Origin: Rurimicrobium sp040387755
GTDB taxonomy: Bacteria > Bacteroidota > Bacteroidia > Chitinophagales > Chitinophagaceae
Length of the DNA: 64,000 nucleotides
NCBI GenBank assembly: GCA_040387755.1
Contig: JAZKDB010000002.1
Span: 1,736,001 to 1,800,000 of the forward strand
Direction of reading: 5' to 3'
Shown in pieces: positions 17,357 through 27,182 of the stretch. The position numbers and the translations under genes are program-made. The notes under the pieces are model-generated. The model searched no databases and was not told where the DNA came from. It was given only the letters and a program-made list of their open reading frames with translations. Each line of letters opens with the position of its first letter. Position 1 is the stretch's first letter.

Positions 17357-20300
17357 TTAGTTATTCGTAACGTCAAGTGGGCGCATAGCACCAAACCATC
17401 TGATAACTTTATCCTTTCCATATGCATTAACATGGATAAGGTACATGCCGCTTGCAATTGGCAAACCCGCCTGATTGTACAAATCCCATGAAACTGCAGG
17501 ATCATTATTTGCTTTTTCAAAATGACGAATCAACGTTCCGTCTAAAGAATAAATATTGATAGTTGCTTTCTCTGGTAGATTGATAATCTTAATCTTTGTT
17601 TCCAGACGATTGGACTCATATGTGTTGCCACCTGAAGCTTCTCCTTTGTACGGATTTGGAACTGCAAATATTCTATCCATCAATGCATCAGCATCAGTTT
17701 TGTCGGTATAGTCAGTAGCAGCCATTCCCTTAGTAGAGAATTTATACATTGGCATTTTGTTATTCATTGCTACCTGACCATTCATCAATTTGTATGATTT
17801 ATACGGGGTATTTACTCTGAAACGCAAACGTGTTTCGGTTGGAATCAGGCCATCTTTCAAAGAAAGATATGAAGAACCTGCATTGAGCATTGGGAATCCT
17901 ACCCATCTGATTTGACGACAAGCCGGAATATAAGTAAATGGGCTTGGAGAAGAAATACCAGTAACAAAAGACTTACAAGAATCATATTTGGTATTCAATA
18001 TATACGTATAATGTCTTCCACCGTATATGGTCTCGCCAAATGCATTCAAATAGTCAGATGTTGGATTCCACAACATATCATTGCCATTGAACTTTTTAAG
18101 ATAAGAATCTTCGGCAAAAGCTATATTCAATCTTTCACCTGTTATCTGATTGATGGCGTAGCCTGGGAAGTAAGAATAACCAGTATCAGAGCTAACTGAA
18201 GAATAAACGGGGTTGCCGCTATCGTCTAACTGCATGTTCCAGGAACGATGAGACCTTGGTTTAAATTTCACAGTACCACCTTCTGCAAGAATTACTGAAT
18301 TCTGGGCTTCAAGAACAACGCACCTTGTCCATTTGGATTTATCCGAGGTGTACACTAAGTCTACGTTAGGATATTCTGATTGCCTTATAGCACTAGTTAT
18401 CGTTCCTAAATACATAGAATTTGTTGTAAGCACCGTTGACGGAATTGCAGGAGCAAAACCACATGTATTTCCATCCTCCATATTTACTAAATCGTACGGA
18501 GCCCATGTTGATTTTACATTTGTATTATTACCAAACATACCAGCATACCTGGCATTCTTATCAGCGGTATAATCGCTAAAAGGGCCACAAGGAGGGATTG
18601 GCTCTCCTGTTGGAATCTCGTCAATAAATGAGCCGGAGCGAATCCAGTTTTGTGATGATCTGGCAGATCCATCAACAACACCGGTTAACCATGGATTAGC
18701 GGTATTGGCAAATGTTACATCGGAAGTGATATAGCCATTGATAATTGAGTCCATACCCGGGGCATTAACTTGATTAACGGTTACTGATAATCCATACTTT
18801 GCCAAAATCTGTTCGTTGGCTTGTGCGATATCCCTTTCGCTGTATATGGTATCCACTACATTTCCATTATCATCCAATCTGTCAATTCTCCATAAAGAAC
18901 TATCTACAAGACCTAAGTTGACAGAGTCGGTTTTCAGGCCTTTTGACAATAAAGAAATTCTCCAATTAGAATTAACCACTTTAACAGGGTCAACCACTTT
19001 AATGCTAACAGGGCCTTTGCCGACTTTGTATGTAGGATAGTCAATCTGGTTGGTGGCAGACATTAAAATAGCGGCTTCACTAGTATCATCAAGTTGAACA
19101 TCATTACCTCCATTGCCAGCACCTTCTATTCGGGTGATGATTACACCCTGACCATAGACTGAATTAGAAAAGGTATCACCTTTCTGATTCATGGCGTTAG
19201 GCATTGCAGCATAAGGGTCATTGGCAGATTTACCAGGACCAGTTACACTCTCAATATAAGCTTCATTTTGCGATGCAGCATCATTTGTAGGGTCAAAGAA
19301 GGCAAAATTATTGTGTCCGTAGGCAACAACTTTATAGTAATACGTTTTGTAATTTACCAAAGTTCTATCACCGGAAGCAAATGCATCCTCCGTCAGCACG
19401 AAGCTGTGTACTATACCGCTGTCCTTACCATTAACCTTTTCGATAGATAAAAATTGTTCAATTGGGTTCTTGTCAGTAAGATTCTTTTGATAATTCACAA
19501 TTTGAGAGATACCATTCTTCTTATCGGTCTGGAAAACCTCAATAGCGTCAGCAGATAATTTACCGTTCTCGTCATAGATTGAAACGTTTGGTTTGCGCAA
19601 CTGGAATATACGATAACCCTCGAAATGATACAAGGAGTCAGCAGCGCCATTAGCTTTTGCTCTGGCTGATATTACTCTGTATTTTGCATCTGCAATATAT
19701 TTAGGGTCTCCATAACCCTCGTTAAAGTTATTGCTGTTTGAAGGGTTGGTAATGTAGAAAATCAATTTCCTGTCCATCTCTCTGATATTCAAGATAGGGG
19801 CTTCAGGACCAACGGGTCTTTTAAAACCATTATCGAACATAGATTGAGCAACGTCATCTGCACTTCTAATCTTCTTGAAAGAAGCAGTACCACAAGCACC
19901 AACATCATCTACCCAAACAACCCCAATCGTGATATCGTTTTTAGCACCAGGCTTCAAAGTAAATGGTCCTGCAGAGTGAATAAAGCGTTGGTCGCCGGGA
20001 GGTACTTTTGCAGCACACATAGACCACTCGGCAGGGTTAGATGGGTCACCATAAAACACAAAAGGAGCAATAGGCCCGGAACCATAACCTTTTGATGCCG
20101 TACCAGCAGCTTGGTCATTCGAAAATGGTATACCATCAGCATTGGTACCGGTCATATAATTATAAAACTCCGTTCCTGTTCTTGGATTACGAACGGGGGT
20201 GCTTGCTTCGTTTCTAAAATAAGAAAAAGAGCGCATTTTCAGTAATCTAAAAGTATCTCTGCCGGTAACAGGATCAACGTAGTCCTTTCTTGGGCCAATA

Positions 20301-21370
20301 AAAAAGTCAACTCCAACCATTGGAATACGTGTACCGTAAGAGTTTTGACCATTAGCACCGTCAGGTGTAGTAGCATTATAAAGAATACCCAGACCACGGG
20401 CCGTATCACAACCAACATAGTCATCAAAAGGGTAACCCAAATCCGCATCTGTCCATGTAGCAATAAAGCAACTATCCAATACAATATTACCTCTATTGAT
20501 TAGGCGATAATTATAAAAAGACGCATCATTCAAGAAGTCAGATGACGAATAGGCAAATGCTGAAGTTTGCACTTCCATACCAATTGACTGCGTTTTGGTC
20601 ATTGTTTTGGTATTACCGATATCATTAAACACCCACCAGATAAACTGACTTGGATTACTGCCTTCCACACCATATGCTCTTGGGTAATCACCATCTTTCC
20701 AATTATAAATACCGTCTTTATTTACGTCGATAAAAGGGGCATAACCATACTCATCTACCGGGCCCAAAAGCTCAGGCAATGAATTATTATTAGCGCCTAC
20801 AGCATAAATATTTCCGGTTGCCGGCCATTGCTTGATGACATCATACTCATCGCCTACAATAGCAGATTGACCACCAGAATTGAAATTGTCAATAAATTTC
20901 TGCACTGTTTCGGCATTTACTTTCCAGAATCTATCCCACTCAGCACAGGAGGTCTCTGTTATACTTTTTGATAAACGATCGATTGGGCCAGGCCAATAAT
21001 CATTACCTCCAGTTGCGCCACCACGAAACAATTGCGCAGAAACTTTCAATTGTCCGTTTCCGTCAATACCGCCTATCCAGCAAGAACCGGCATATAGTGA
21101 ATGCCTTTGAGTACCCTTTGGAACCTCATAAGAAGCTTGGCTGGTACCGATATTATACCACATATCACCACCTGTCATCAACCTTGCACGAATGTTGTTG
21201 ATGTCCAAGTCAATAGATGCCGTCGCATTTTTACATCCGGCAGTAGTCTTTAATAGGCCTGTATTAGTAGATTTGTTATTATCTCCTACAGGCCTGTATG
21301 CGGATACAGACGATGACGTTACAACCATACTTACGGCGGTTAACATCAATTGCAAAACACTCCTTTTCAT
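17357..21370 (-). CDS. Large T9SS-secreted surface protein (1337 residues)
   Basis: The protein has a signal peptide (about 24 residues, ending SVSA). A long region has no domain I can name firmly, but it is rich in Asn, Gly and aromatic residues; it includes DVNKDGIYNWKDGDYP at about residues 217-232, which resembles a dockerin- or thrombospondin-3-like calcium loop. A C-terminal FlgD/T9SS type A sorting module follows (FAVPNPYKGEASGGNTYES, then INIYSLDGTLIRHF and GMYLIHV). It is expected to be exported by T9SS and anchored on the surface. It starts 45 bases after the TonB-dependent receptor stop with no terminator between, so the two should be co-transcribed. Function unknown; surface binding or processing of a substrate for the receptor is inference. 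Confidence 0.85.
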   Translation of the reverse strand: MKRSVLQLMLTAVSMVVTSSSVSAYRPVGDNNKSTNTGLLKTTAGCKNATASIDLDINNIRARLMTGGDMWYNIGTSQASYEVPKGTQRHSLYAGSCWIGGIDGNGQLKVSAQLFRGGATGGNDYWPGPIDRLSKSITETSCAEWDRFWKVNAETVQKFIDNFNSGGQSAIVGDEYDVIKQWPATGNIYAVGANNNSLPELLGPVDEYGYAPFIDVNKDGIYNWKDGDYPRAYGVEGSNPSQFIWWVFNDIGNTKTMTKTQSIGMEVQTSAFAYSSSDFLNDASFYNYRLINRGNIVLDSCFIATWTDADLGYPFDDYVGCDTARGLGILYNATTPDGANGQNSYGTRIPMVGVDFFIGPRKDYVDPVTGRDTFRLLKMRSFSYFRNEASTPVRNPRTGTEFYNYMTGTNADGIPFSNDQAAGTASKGYGSGPIAPFVFYGDPSNPAEWSMCAAKVPPGDQRFIHSAGPFTLKPGAKNDITIGVVWVDDVGACGTASFKKIRSADDVAQSMFDNGFKRPVGPEAPILNIREMDRKLIFYITNPSNSNNFNEGYGDPKYIADAKYRVISARAKANGAADSLYHFEGYRIFQLRKPNVSIYDENGKLSADAIEVFQTDKKNGISQIVNYQKNLTDKNPIEQFLSIEKVNGKDSGIVHSFVLTEDAFASGDRTLVNYKTYYYKVVAYGHNNFAFFDPTNDAASQNEAYIESVTGPGKSANDPYAAMPNAMNQKGDTFSNSVYGQGVIITRIEGAGNGGNDVQLDDTSEAAILMSATNQIDYPTYKVGKGPVSIKVVDPVKVVNSNWRISLLSKGLKTDSVNLGLVDSSLWRIDRLDDNGNVVDTIYSERDIAQANEQILAKYGLSVTVNQVNAPGMDSIINGYITSDVTFANTANPWLTGVVDGSARSSQNWIRSGSFIDEIPTGEPIPPCGPFSDYTADKNARYAGMFGNNTNVKSTWAPYDLVNMEDGNTCGFAPAIPSTVLTTNSMYLGTITSAIRQSEYPNVDLVYTSDKSKWTRCVVLEAQNSVILAEGGTVKFKPRSHRSWNMQLDDSGNPVYSSVSSDTGYSYFPGYAINQITGERLNIAFAEDSYLKKFNGNDMLWNPTSDYLNAFGETIYGGRHYTYILNTKYDSCKSFVTGISSPSPFTYIPACRQIRWVGFPMLNAGSSYLSLKDGLIPTETRLRFRVNTPYKSYKLMNGQVAMNNKMPMYKFSTKGMAATDYTDKTDADALMDRIFAVPNPYKGEASGGNTYESNRLETKIKIINLPEKATINIYSLDGTLIRHFEKANNDPAVSWDLYNQAGLPIASGMYLIHVNAYGKDKVIRWFGAMRPLDVTNN

Positions 21371-21415
21371 AGTTTCAATATTTTAGTATTCACTAATAAT
21401 TATTATTGTCAGATT

Positions 21416-24400
21416 TTAGAACGAGAAAGAAAAACCGATATTAGCTCTTCTTGGACCATTATAAAATCCAGGGTTGTTCACATACAAAGAATACAAATCC
21501 TGTAGCGTAGTCGGGCTCAAAGATGTATTAAAGTATTGCTTACCATTAGCAGAAGCCACATATCCATCATCATCAGGACGGCTTGTATAAGGATAAACAC
21601 CCAACACGTCTTTGATATTAAACAGATTCTGGAAATAAACAAAAGTAGAAACATAGTATTTACGCTTTGCAACTGTCGGTGCATCTGTTGCTTCTGCAGC
21701 TTTCTTGGCAAAACCGCTTACAGCAAAGTTTTTACTCAAACGCAAGTCAATACCAAAATGCCAGTTTAATCTGGTTCCGTTTAAACCACCCTGAATAGCA
21801 TTACCCACAACATTCTGATAGGTAGTATAAGGCTCTCCGCTACGTGCACGTAAAATCATATTGGCATTAAAATTCTGAAGGAAATGCTTACCATTCACTG
21901 TTGGGCCTTCATTCTCATCATAGCTGTAAATCAAGTTAAGATTGATATTGTGTCTTGAGTCATAAGTAAGAGGTGCAACATAACGTAAGTTAGGAAGACC
22001 CGAAGAGATAAAGTTTTGTAAAACACCTGTACCCGAAGTAGCATTTGAACCTGTACCGTCAGCAAATTGAAGAGTATAGGCAATAGTCATTGCTACTGGA
22101 ATGCTGGCTCCAGTTGGTTTACGATAATCGTAAGAGAAGGTAAATCCTTTTGTTGTAGAGAAGTCTCTGTTACCATAAGTATAATAGGTTTGAGGCCATG
22201 CATACAAATAAGGACGAACCTGAATCATATCCTTACGCTCGCGATAAAACGCACTGATACCAATACCAGAGTTGTTAGATACCTGCTGTTGAAAACCTAA
22301 TTCATAATCAAAAGTTTTTTCAGGCTTCAAATCCGGATTACCAATAACAGTACCTGAATTACGCTCTAAAAACAGATAATCTAAAGGCGTAGCAAAGTTT
22401 CCTGTTTTAGGGCGCTGTACAAGGATGTCATAATGCGCGTAGAATAAGGCTTTACCATCATTGATTGGGAAATCAAATTGGAAGCGAGGTGATGCCGTTA
22501 CTTTTGGTTTATAATCGGTAAATGAGCGATTTGGATCGAAATTCGCATTGTCCATTTTGATTTTTCCTTCCGGAGTCAAATATGGTTGAGGGTCGGTTCC
22601 GCCATTTTCATCTTTCAAAACTTTAGGGTCTGGTATTTCAATACCTTCAGTATTATACCATTTATCCCCATTTCTATAACCAATAATCCTTGGAGTCAAC
22701 GAATTATTGTTATTCACATATACAGCGTAATTATCACCGATATTATCAGGATGTGCTCCATTTGGGTTGCGTGAACCATCGACAGCTCCTTTTTTATTCA
22801 TTTCATATAATGAATAAGGATCTTTCAATACTTTGGTGTTGTTATCATAACGTTCAATTCTCACACCTACATTGAAGTTCATTTCCTGGAAACGGAAATT
22901 ATCCATCACATATCCTGCAATATAGTTAGGACTAAATGCTCCGATTGGGCGGGTAAGTTTGCCACTTGCATCTTTAGCAGTAAAGAAGTCATTAAAATTC
23001 ACCTGACCATTTAATTTCTTACCGGTATAATCATAGCCATTATAAGAAACAAAACTTTGACCTCCATTGATAAGTTCATCAGCAGAGAACATATCCAAAG
23101 ACAAAATAGATGGATCAACTGAATGAACATCCAGATAATCAAATTCTCCTGCACCCAGTTTTTTACGAAGATTTTCATCAAAAGTACTTTGGGTACCATT
23201 ATCTAACCTATTGTACAAAATCGTATCTGTTGGGCCAAAGAAAGAACCATTTTTAACCTCGGCTAAAGTATACTCTTTTCCATCATGAATAAATCTTGGA
23301 TTAGCGTAATCAAAGGCCAATATATGCGCATTCGACAATTGCACCATTTTATTCCATAATGAGTTGTTACCAGTACCTCCAATATTGATATTGGCAGCAT
23401 AATTGCTTGAAGAACGCTGCTCATAATACAAACCAAATTGAATTGCATGAGTAGTTTTTCCTGGTCTGAAGTCAAATGAAGCATCAGCATGTAAGCCTAA
23501 TTGGCTGAATGTACCATAATTGTAACCAGTCAATCCAGCACCAACATTGGATATGCCAACATTTTGTACAGACAGGGCCTGATTTGGGAAATCACCATTC
23601 ATCATTCCTCCATAACGTTGTACTTGAGTAAGGTCTGAAAGGAAGCCCAAAGAATTTGTGTTCTGATATACGTTTTTTGTATAATTAGACAATATCGGAT
23701 TTTTGTTAGAGGCTTCGTAACCGATGCCCGCTACTGCATCTAATGTCTGAAGAATAACCGCTTTACGTCCGCTGGCCGTATCTTCAGCAAATTGATAAAT
23801 AGGCACTCTGGTTTGAGTGAATTTGCCTACATAACCATAGTCAAACAAATTACGTTTGAAATTTGGGTCTTCTGTTTTTGAAGTCGTATACTGATAATCT
23901 GCCTGAACAGTATAGAATGCATTAGAGATAACCGCACGCTTTGCGCTATCACCTGATCCCGCTGCATTTCTGTTATTAAATGATTGTCTTAAACGTAAAA
24001 ATCCACGATAAGTTGCTCCTGTCTGAGTAGGAATAGCTTCTGGTGAGAAATATGAGTTAGCTCGGTTATACTCCTGGCTTTTGTTGTAGTTAAAGCTACC
24101 ACCAGCAGTAACGTTGATGTTGTTGTTCACCGCATAATCCAGCTTACCATTAAATCTTACTGTTGTAGTTGCATTATTTAGCTGACGTTTTTGTAAATAA
24201 AAATCGTCTTTGCTCACTTTGTTGCTTGACGGCAGCATTACAGATCCGTTTGCAGTATTTACCAATGTTAATGGGTTGTCTTGCAATCCTTTCAGCACAT
24301 CGCTTTTCAATACAGCATTTTTAGTATATGTTGGGTTGTCATCTTGATCGTACTGATAATCGATACCCATAAGGAAACCCAAAATCGGCTCTTTAACGCC

Positions 24401-25195
24401 ATCACGCATACGTGATACTAAAGGACCGGTAAGAGAAGCATTCAATAAATTATTATTATAACCATCAACTGAGTGTTGACCCTGAACGGTTCCCTTCAAT
24501 TTATTAGTTAAGCCTTTGGTGGTAATAGATACCACACCCCCTGTAGCATCTCCAAGGTTGGCAGGAATACCCGATGCAAATACCTGTAATTGTTGAACAG
24601 TTCCCTGCGCAGGATTAATTGGACCGTTACCTTGCTGCACCACCTGACCGTCGATTACAAACACAGTACCATCTTCACGGGCACCACCTATACGAAGGCC
24701 TGCTCCATTTCTTGATTGTTGAACGTTTGTAGACAAACTAGCGATATCTGCCAGATTTCTTGTTGGTGCACTTTCAATTACTTTTTCATCAGTAATCTTA
24801 TTTTTCGTAACAACAGGGTTTTTATAAGCAATTTTTACGACCTCATTAAGTCCTTTTGCGTCTACTGCCATTTTGTTATTAATCTTCACTGATCCTCCAG
24901 AAGACACAGATACAGAAGCAATTTGCTTTGTACCATATCCTGTTGAAGAAAACTGAATGGTATAGCTACCAGGAGGCAATGGTTTTACAGAATAGGTACC
25001 ATCATCTTCAGTAATAGTACCACCTTTCATCAGACCGCCCTGAGTTACTTTAACCACAACACCCGGAAAAGGGTTATTGGTCTCGTCGGTAATAGTACCA
25101 TATATCTCGCCGTTCTGCGCAAAAGCAGTGCTGGCGGTGCCTAAAAGCATCAAAATGAATAGGTAAAGGAACGAACGTTTCATACGCATCTTCAA
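21416..25195 (-). CDS. TonB-dependent receptor with carboxypeptidase-regulatory-like domain
   Basis: This 1259-residue outer-membrane receptor has a signal peptide (about 26 residues, ending AFAQ). A CarboxypepD_reg-like domain at about 30-115 (GEIYGTITDETNNPFPGVVV) is followed by a plug domain (about 130-225, GAGLRIGGAREDGTVFVIDG) and a 22-strand type barrel ending in aromatic FSFSF. It imports or exports a ligand using TonB energy. There is no SusD partner on either side, and the usual SusC signature is weak, so it is not a classic glycan-utilisation pair. The next genes are a T9SS cargo and a PorV-like barrel. Three in-frame Met lie within the first five residues; all keep the signal peptide. 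Confidence 0.9.
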   Translation of the reverse strand: MKMRMKRSFLYLFILMLLGTASTAFAQNGEIYGTITDETNNPFPGVVVKVTQGGLMKGGTITEDDGTYSVKPLPPGSYTIQFSSTGYGTKQIASVSVSSGGSVKINNKMAVDAKGLNEVVKIAYKNPVVTKNKITDEKVIESAPTRNLADIASLSTNVQQSRNGAGLRIGGAREDGTVFVIDGQVVQQGNGPINPAQGTVQQLQVFASGIPANLGDATGGVVSITTKGLTNKLKGTVQGQHSVDGYNNNLLNASLTGPLVSRMRDGVKEPILGFLMGIDYQYDQDDNPTYTKNAVLKSDVLKGLQDNPLTLVNTANGSVMLPSSNKVSKDDFYLQKRQLNNATTTVRFNGKLDYAVNNNINVTAGGSFNYNKSQEYNRANSYFSPEAIPTQTGATYRGFLRLRQSFNNRNAAGSGDSAKRAVISNAFYTVQADYQYTTSKTEDPNFKRNLFDYGYVGKFTQTRVPIYQFAEDTASGRKAVILQTLDAVAGIGYEASNKNPILSNYTKNVYQNTNSLGFLSDLTQVQRYGGMMNGDFPNQALSVQNVGISNVGAGLTGYNYGTFSQLGLHADASFDFRPGKTTHAIQFGLYYEQRSSSNYAANINIGGTGNNSLWNKMVQLSNAHILAFDYANPRFIHDGKEYTLAEVKNGSFFGPTDTILYNRLDNGTQSTFDENLRKKLGAGEFDYLDVHSVDPSILSLDMFSADELINGGQSFVSYNGYDYTGKKLNGQVNFNDFFTAKDASGKLTRPIGAFSPNYIAGYVMDNFRFQEMNFNVGVRIERYDNNTKVLKDPYSLYEMNKKGAVDGSRNPNGAHPDNIGDNYAVYVNNNNSLTPRIIGYRNGDKWYNTEGIEIPDPKVLKDENGGTDPQPYLTPEGKIKMDNANFDPNRSFTDYKPKVTASPRFQFDFPINDGKALFYAHYDILVQRPKTGNFATPLDYLFLERNSGTVIGNPDLKPEKTFDYELGFQQQVSNNSGIGISAFYRERKDMIQVRPYLYAWPQTYYTYGNRDFSTTKGFTFSYDYRKPTGASIPVAMTIAYTLQFADGTGSNATSGTGVLQNFISSGLPNLRYVAPLTYDSRHNINLNLIYSYDENEGPTVNGKHFLQNFNANMILRARSGEPYTTYQNVVGNAIQGGLNGTRLNWHFGIDLRLSKNFAVSGFAKKAAEATDAPTVAKRKYYVSTFVYFQNLFNIKDVLGVYPYTSRPDDDGYVASANGKQYFNTSLSPTTLQDLYSLYVNNPGFYNGPRRANIGFSFSF

Positions 25196-25300
25196 TTGTT
25201 TGTTAAATATAATGGAGTAAAGGTAGAATTATTCGTTAAATAAAAAAAGTTTTGGTCAATTTTTCTTAACAGATAACCCCTATATTTAATTTGTTTTTTG

Positions 25301-26236
25301 CTATTTGATAATTCTTTCTAAAAGTAGTATACTCATTTTGTACAAGGCCTCCTGACTATATCCTGCTATATGAGGTGTCAGTAAAGCATTTGGCAATGTT
25401 ATTAATTCATTAAATATACTGCGGAAATGAGTGGTCATTTTACCTAATGGCTCTTCTTCCCAAACATCCAAAGCCACACCACGTATTTTACCTGATTTAA
25501 TATTTGGCAATAATACTGCACTATCTACAACAGTACCTCTGGAAGTATTGATAAGTATAAATGGCTTTTTCATATCGACAATAAAACGCTCGTCTATCAA
25601 ATGAAAAGTATCCTGCTGATATGGAACATGCACACTGACAATGTCTGAAAATTCCTGAATTTGCGCAACATTATTGCATATCTCAATGTGTTGTTCTTTT
25701 TGGATTGTTTTGTATTTATCGTACACCAAAACCCTTAAGTCGAAACCACGTAATAATTTTGCAAAAGCCATGCCTGTATTTCCATAGCCTATAAGGCCTA
25801 TAGTTTTGCCTTCCAGCTCTGTTCCCCTGTTTTCATCCCGAAGCCATTGACCTTCTTTAATTTCGTTATGGCTTTTTAATATTCGTTTATTTAATGACAA
25901 CAACATCCCCAGTGCGTGCTCTGCCACTGCATTACAGTTTCCTTCGGGACTTCCAATACACCGAATGCCTTTAGAATCGGCATATTGCACATCGATGACC
26001 TCCATGCCAGAACCCATTCTTGCTACAAAACGAAGGTTTGGAGCAGCATCTACCATTTCTCTGTTTACCTGAAGCCTGGTGGAGGTGACCACGCCTACAC
26101 AATCCCGGATAAGCTCAAGACCAATGTCCTGAGTAATTGACTCGTTGACAACCAACTCATACCCTGCATCTTCCAATCCTTTAATCAGCACACTATGCAC
26201 AGGTGCAGCTATCAGTACTTTGCCTATATTGCTCAT
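25301..26236 (-). CDS. D-2-hydroxyacid dehydrogenase (phosphoglycerate dehydrogenase-like)
   Basis: This 311-residue enzyme has the NAD-binding motif GLIGYGNTGMAFAKLL and the three catalytic signs of the family: Arg in NTSRGTVVDSAVL (the Arg that binds substrate is earlier, in VTSTRLQVN), Glu in WEEEPLG and His in LTPHIAGYS. It lacks the C-terminal ACT domain of long SerA forms. Oxidation of 3-phosphoglycerate in serine synthesis is likely but other 2-hydroxyacids are possible. The frame has a TTG at 26239, just before the ATG used here. The rsmA stop lies eight bases upstream, so the genes form one unit. Confidence 0.85.
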   Translation of the reverse strand: MSNIGKVLIAAPVHSVLIKGLEDAGYELVVNESITQDIGLELIRDCVGVVTSTRLQVNREMVDAAPNLRFVARMGSGMEVIDVQYADSKGIRCIGSPEGNCNAVAEHALGMLLSLNKRILKSHNEIKEGQWLRDENRGTELEGKTIGLIGYGNTGMAFAKLLRGFDLRVLVYDKYKTIQKEQHIEICNNVAQIQEFSDIVSVHVPYQQDTFHLIDERFIVDMKKPFILINTSRGTVVDSAVLLPNIKSGKIRGVALDVWEEEPLGKMTTHFRSIFNELITLPNALLTPHIAGYSQEALYKMSILLLERIIK

Positions 26237-26244
26237 CAAATTTA

Positions 26245-27009
26245 TTATTGAAAAAAAGTCTTGTATAAATAAACAAAATCCTGCACGCTTAATTGCTCTG
26301 CCCGTTTATCCATCAGCGGGTCGTTCAATGCATGTGACGGTAAGGTGCTCCGCAGGGCGTTACGCAGCGTTTTTCTTCTTTGTCCAAATGCAGCCTTAAC
26401 CAGTGTCTTGAATTTCTTAAGATGCTCTATTCCATGAGGGTTAGAAATATTGGTAAAGCGCAATACGCCGCTCATTACTTTTGGAGGAGGGGTAAAGCAG
26501 TTTGGAGGGACGTCAAAAAGATATTCTACCTTAAAAAAAGCCTGAGTCAGCACACTTAATATTCCATATACTTTACTTCCCGGCCCTGCAGCTATACGCT
26601 CTGCCACTTCCTTCTGAAACATACCAATCACCTCTGTCACCTGTGGTTCCCAATCCAGCATTTTAAACATAATGGGAGAAGAAATATTGTACGGAAAATT
26701 ACCAATTACACTAAAAGTACCATCGAAGGGAATGCTTGCCTGCAGTATATCCTGTAAAATTATCTTGCCTTTAATTGCCGGATAATTATTCTCCAGATAA
26801 TGGAATTTTTCTTCATCAATTTCTATTGCTTTATAGTCGATGCCTTCTTTTGCAATAAGATATTTACTGATGGCTCCGCCACCCGGGCCAATCTCTAATA
26901 CTTTCTTTCCTGCTGTGTAGTCTATCTGTTCCACAATTTTTTGACACATATTTTCATCGTGCAAAAAATGTTGTCCTAATGATTTCTTAAGGGTATATGG
27001 TTTGCTCAT
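26245..27009 (-). CDS. rsmA: 16S rRNA (adenine1518/1519-N6)-dimethyltransferase
   Basis: RsmA (KsgA) dimethylates two adjacent adenines near the 3' end of 16S rRNA late in 30S assembly. The 254-residue protein has KKSLGQHFLHD at the start, SAM motif I VLEIGPGGG at 37-45, the catalytic NFPY at about 104-107, and the C-terminal helical domain with GQRRKTLRNAL. Length is typical. It leads a short operon with the dehydrogenase and is divergent from leucyl aminopeptidase. Confidence 0.96.
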   Translation of the reverse strand: MSKPYTLKKSLGQHFLHDENMCQKIVEQIDYTAGKKVLEIGPGGGAISKYLIAKEGIDYKAIEIDEEKFHYLENNYPAIKGKIILQDILQASIPFDGTFSVIGNFPYNISSPIMFKMLDWEPQVTEVIGMFQKEVAERIAAGPGSKVYGILSVLTQAFFKVEYLFDVPPNCFTPPPKVMSGVLRFTNISNPHGIEHLKKFKTLVKAAFGQRRKTLRNALRSTLPSHALNDPLMDKRAEQLSVQDFVYLYKTFFQ

Positions 27010-27146
27010 TGGCTGTAAAAATAGTCATTTAAGTTAATTAGGTGGCTATGTTAAAGAACGTAATTGGCGCAATGATTGAAACAAAATGTTTTGTCTGCAA
27101 TTGCCCAAATTGCATTAGCGGTATAAAGTATTAAGGTCCTTTACGG

Positions 27147-27177
27147 TTTCAACCAATTAACTAATTCCCTACTTTCG
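27147..27177 (+). promoter_or_regulatory. Putative promoter touching the leucyl aminopeptidase start
   Basis: TTTC (27147-27150) and TACTTTCG (27170-27177) stand 19 bases apart, each with one change from the Bacteroidota TTTG and TAnnTTTG boxes. Only five bases separate the -7 box from the ATG at 27183, which predicts a leaderless or nearly leaderless mRNA. Confidence 0.45.
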
Positions 27178-27182
27178 CAGTT

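Noticed and set aside
21416..25195. Polysaccharide utilisation locus (SusC/SusD pair)
   Set aside because: No SusD-like lipoprotein or glycoside hydrolase is adjacent, and the neighbour is a T9SS protein.
27081..27113. Inverted repeats ACAAAA/TTTTGT and GCAATT/AATTGC in the rsmA-pepA spacer as an operator
   Set aside because: Arms are six bases long and AT-rich; such matches are expected by chance here.
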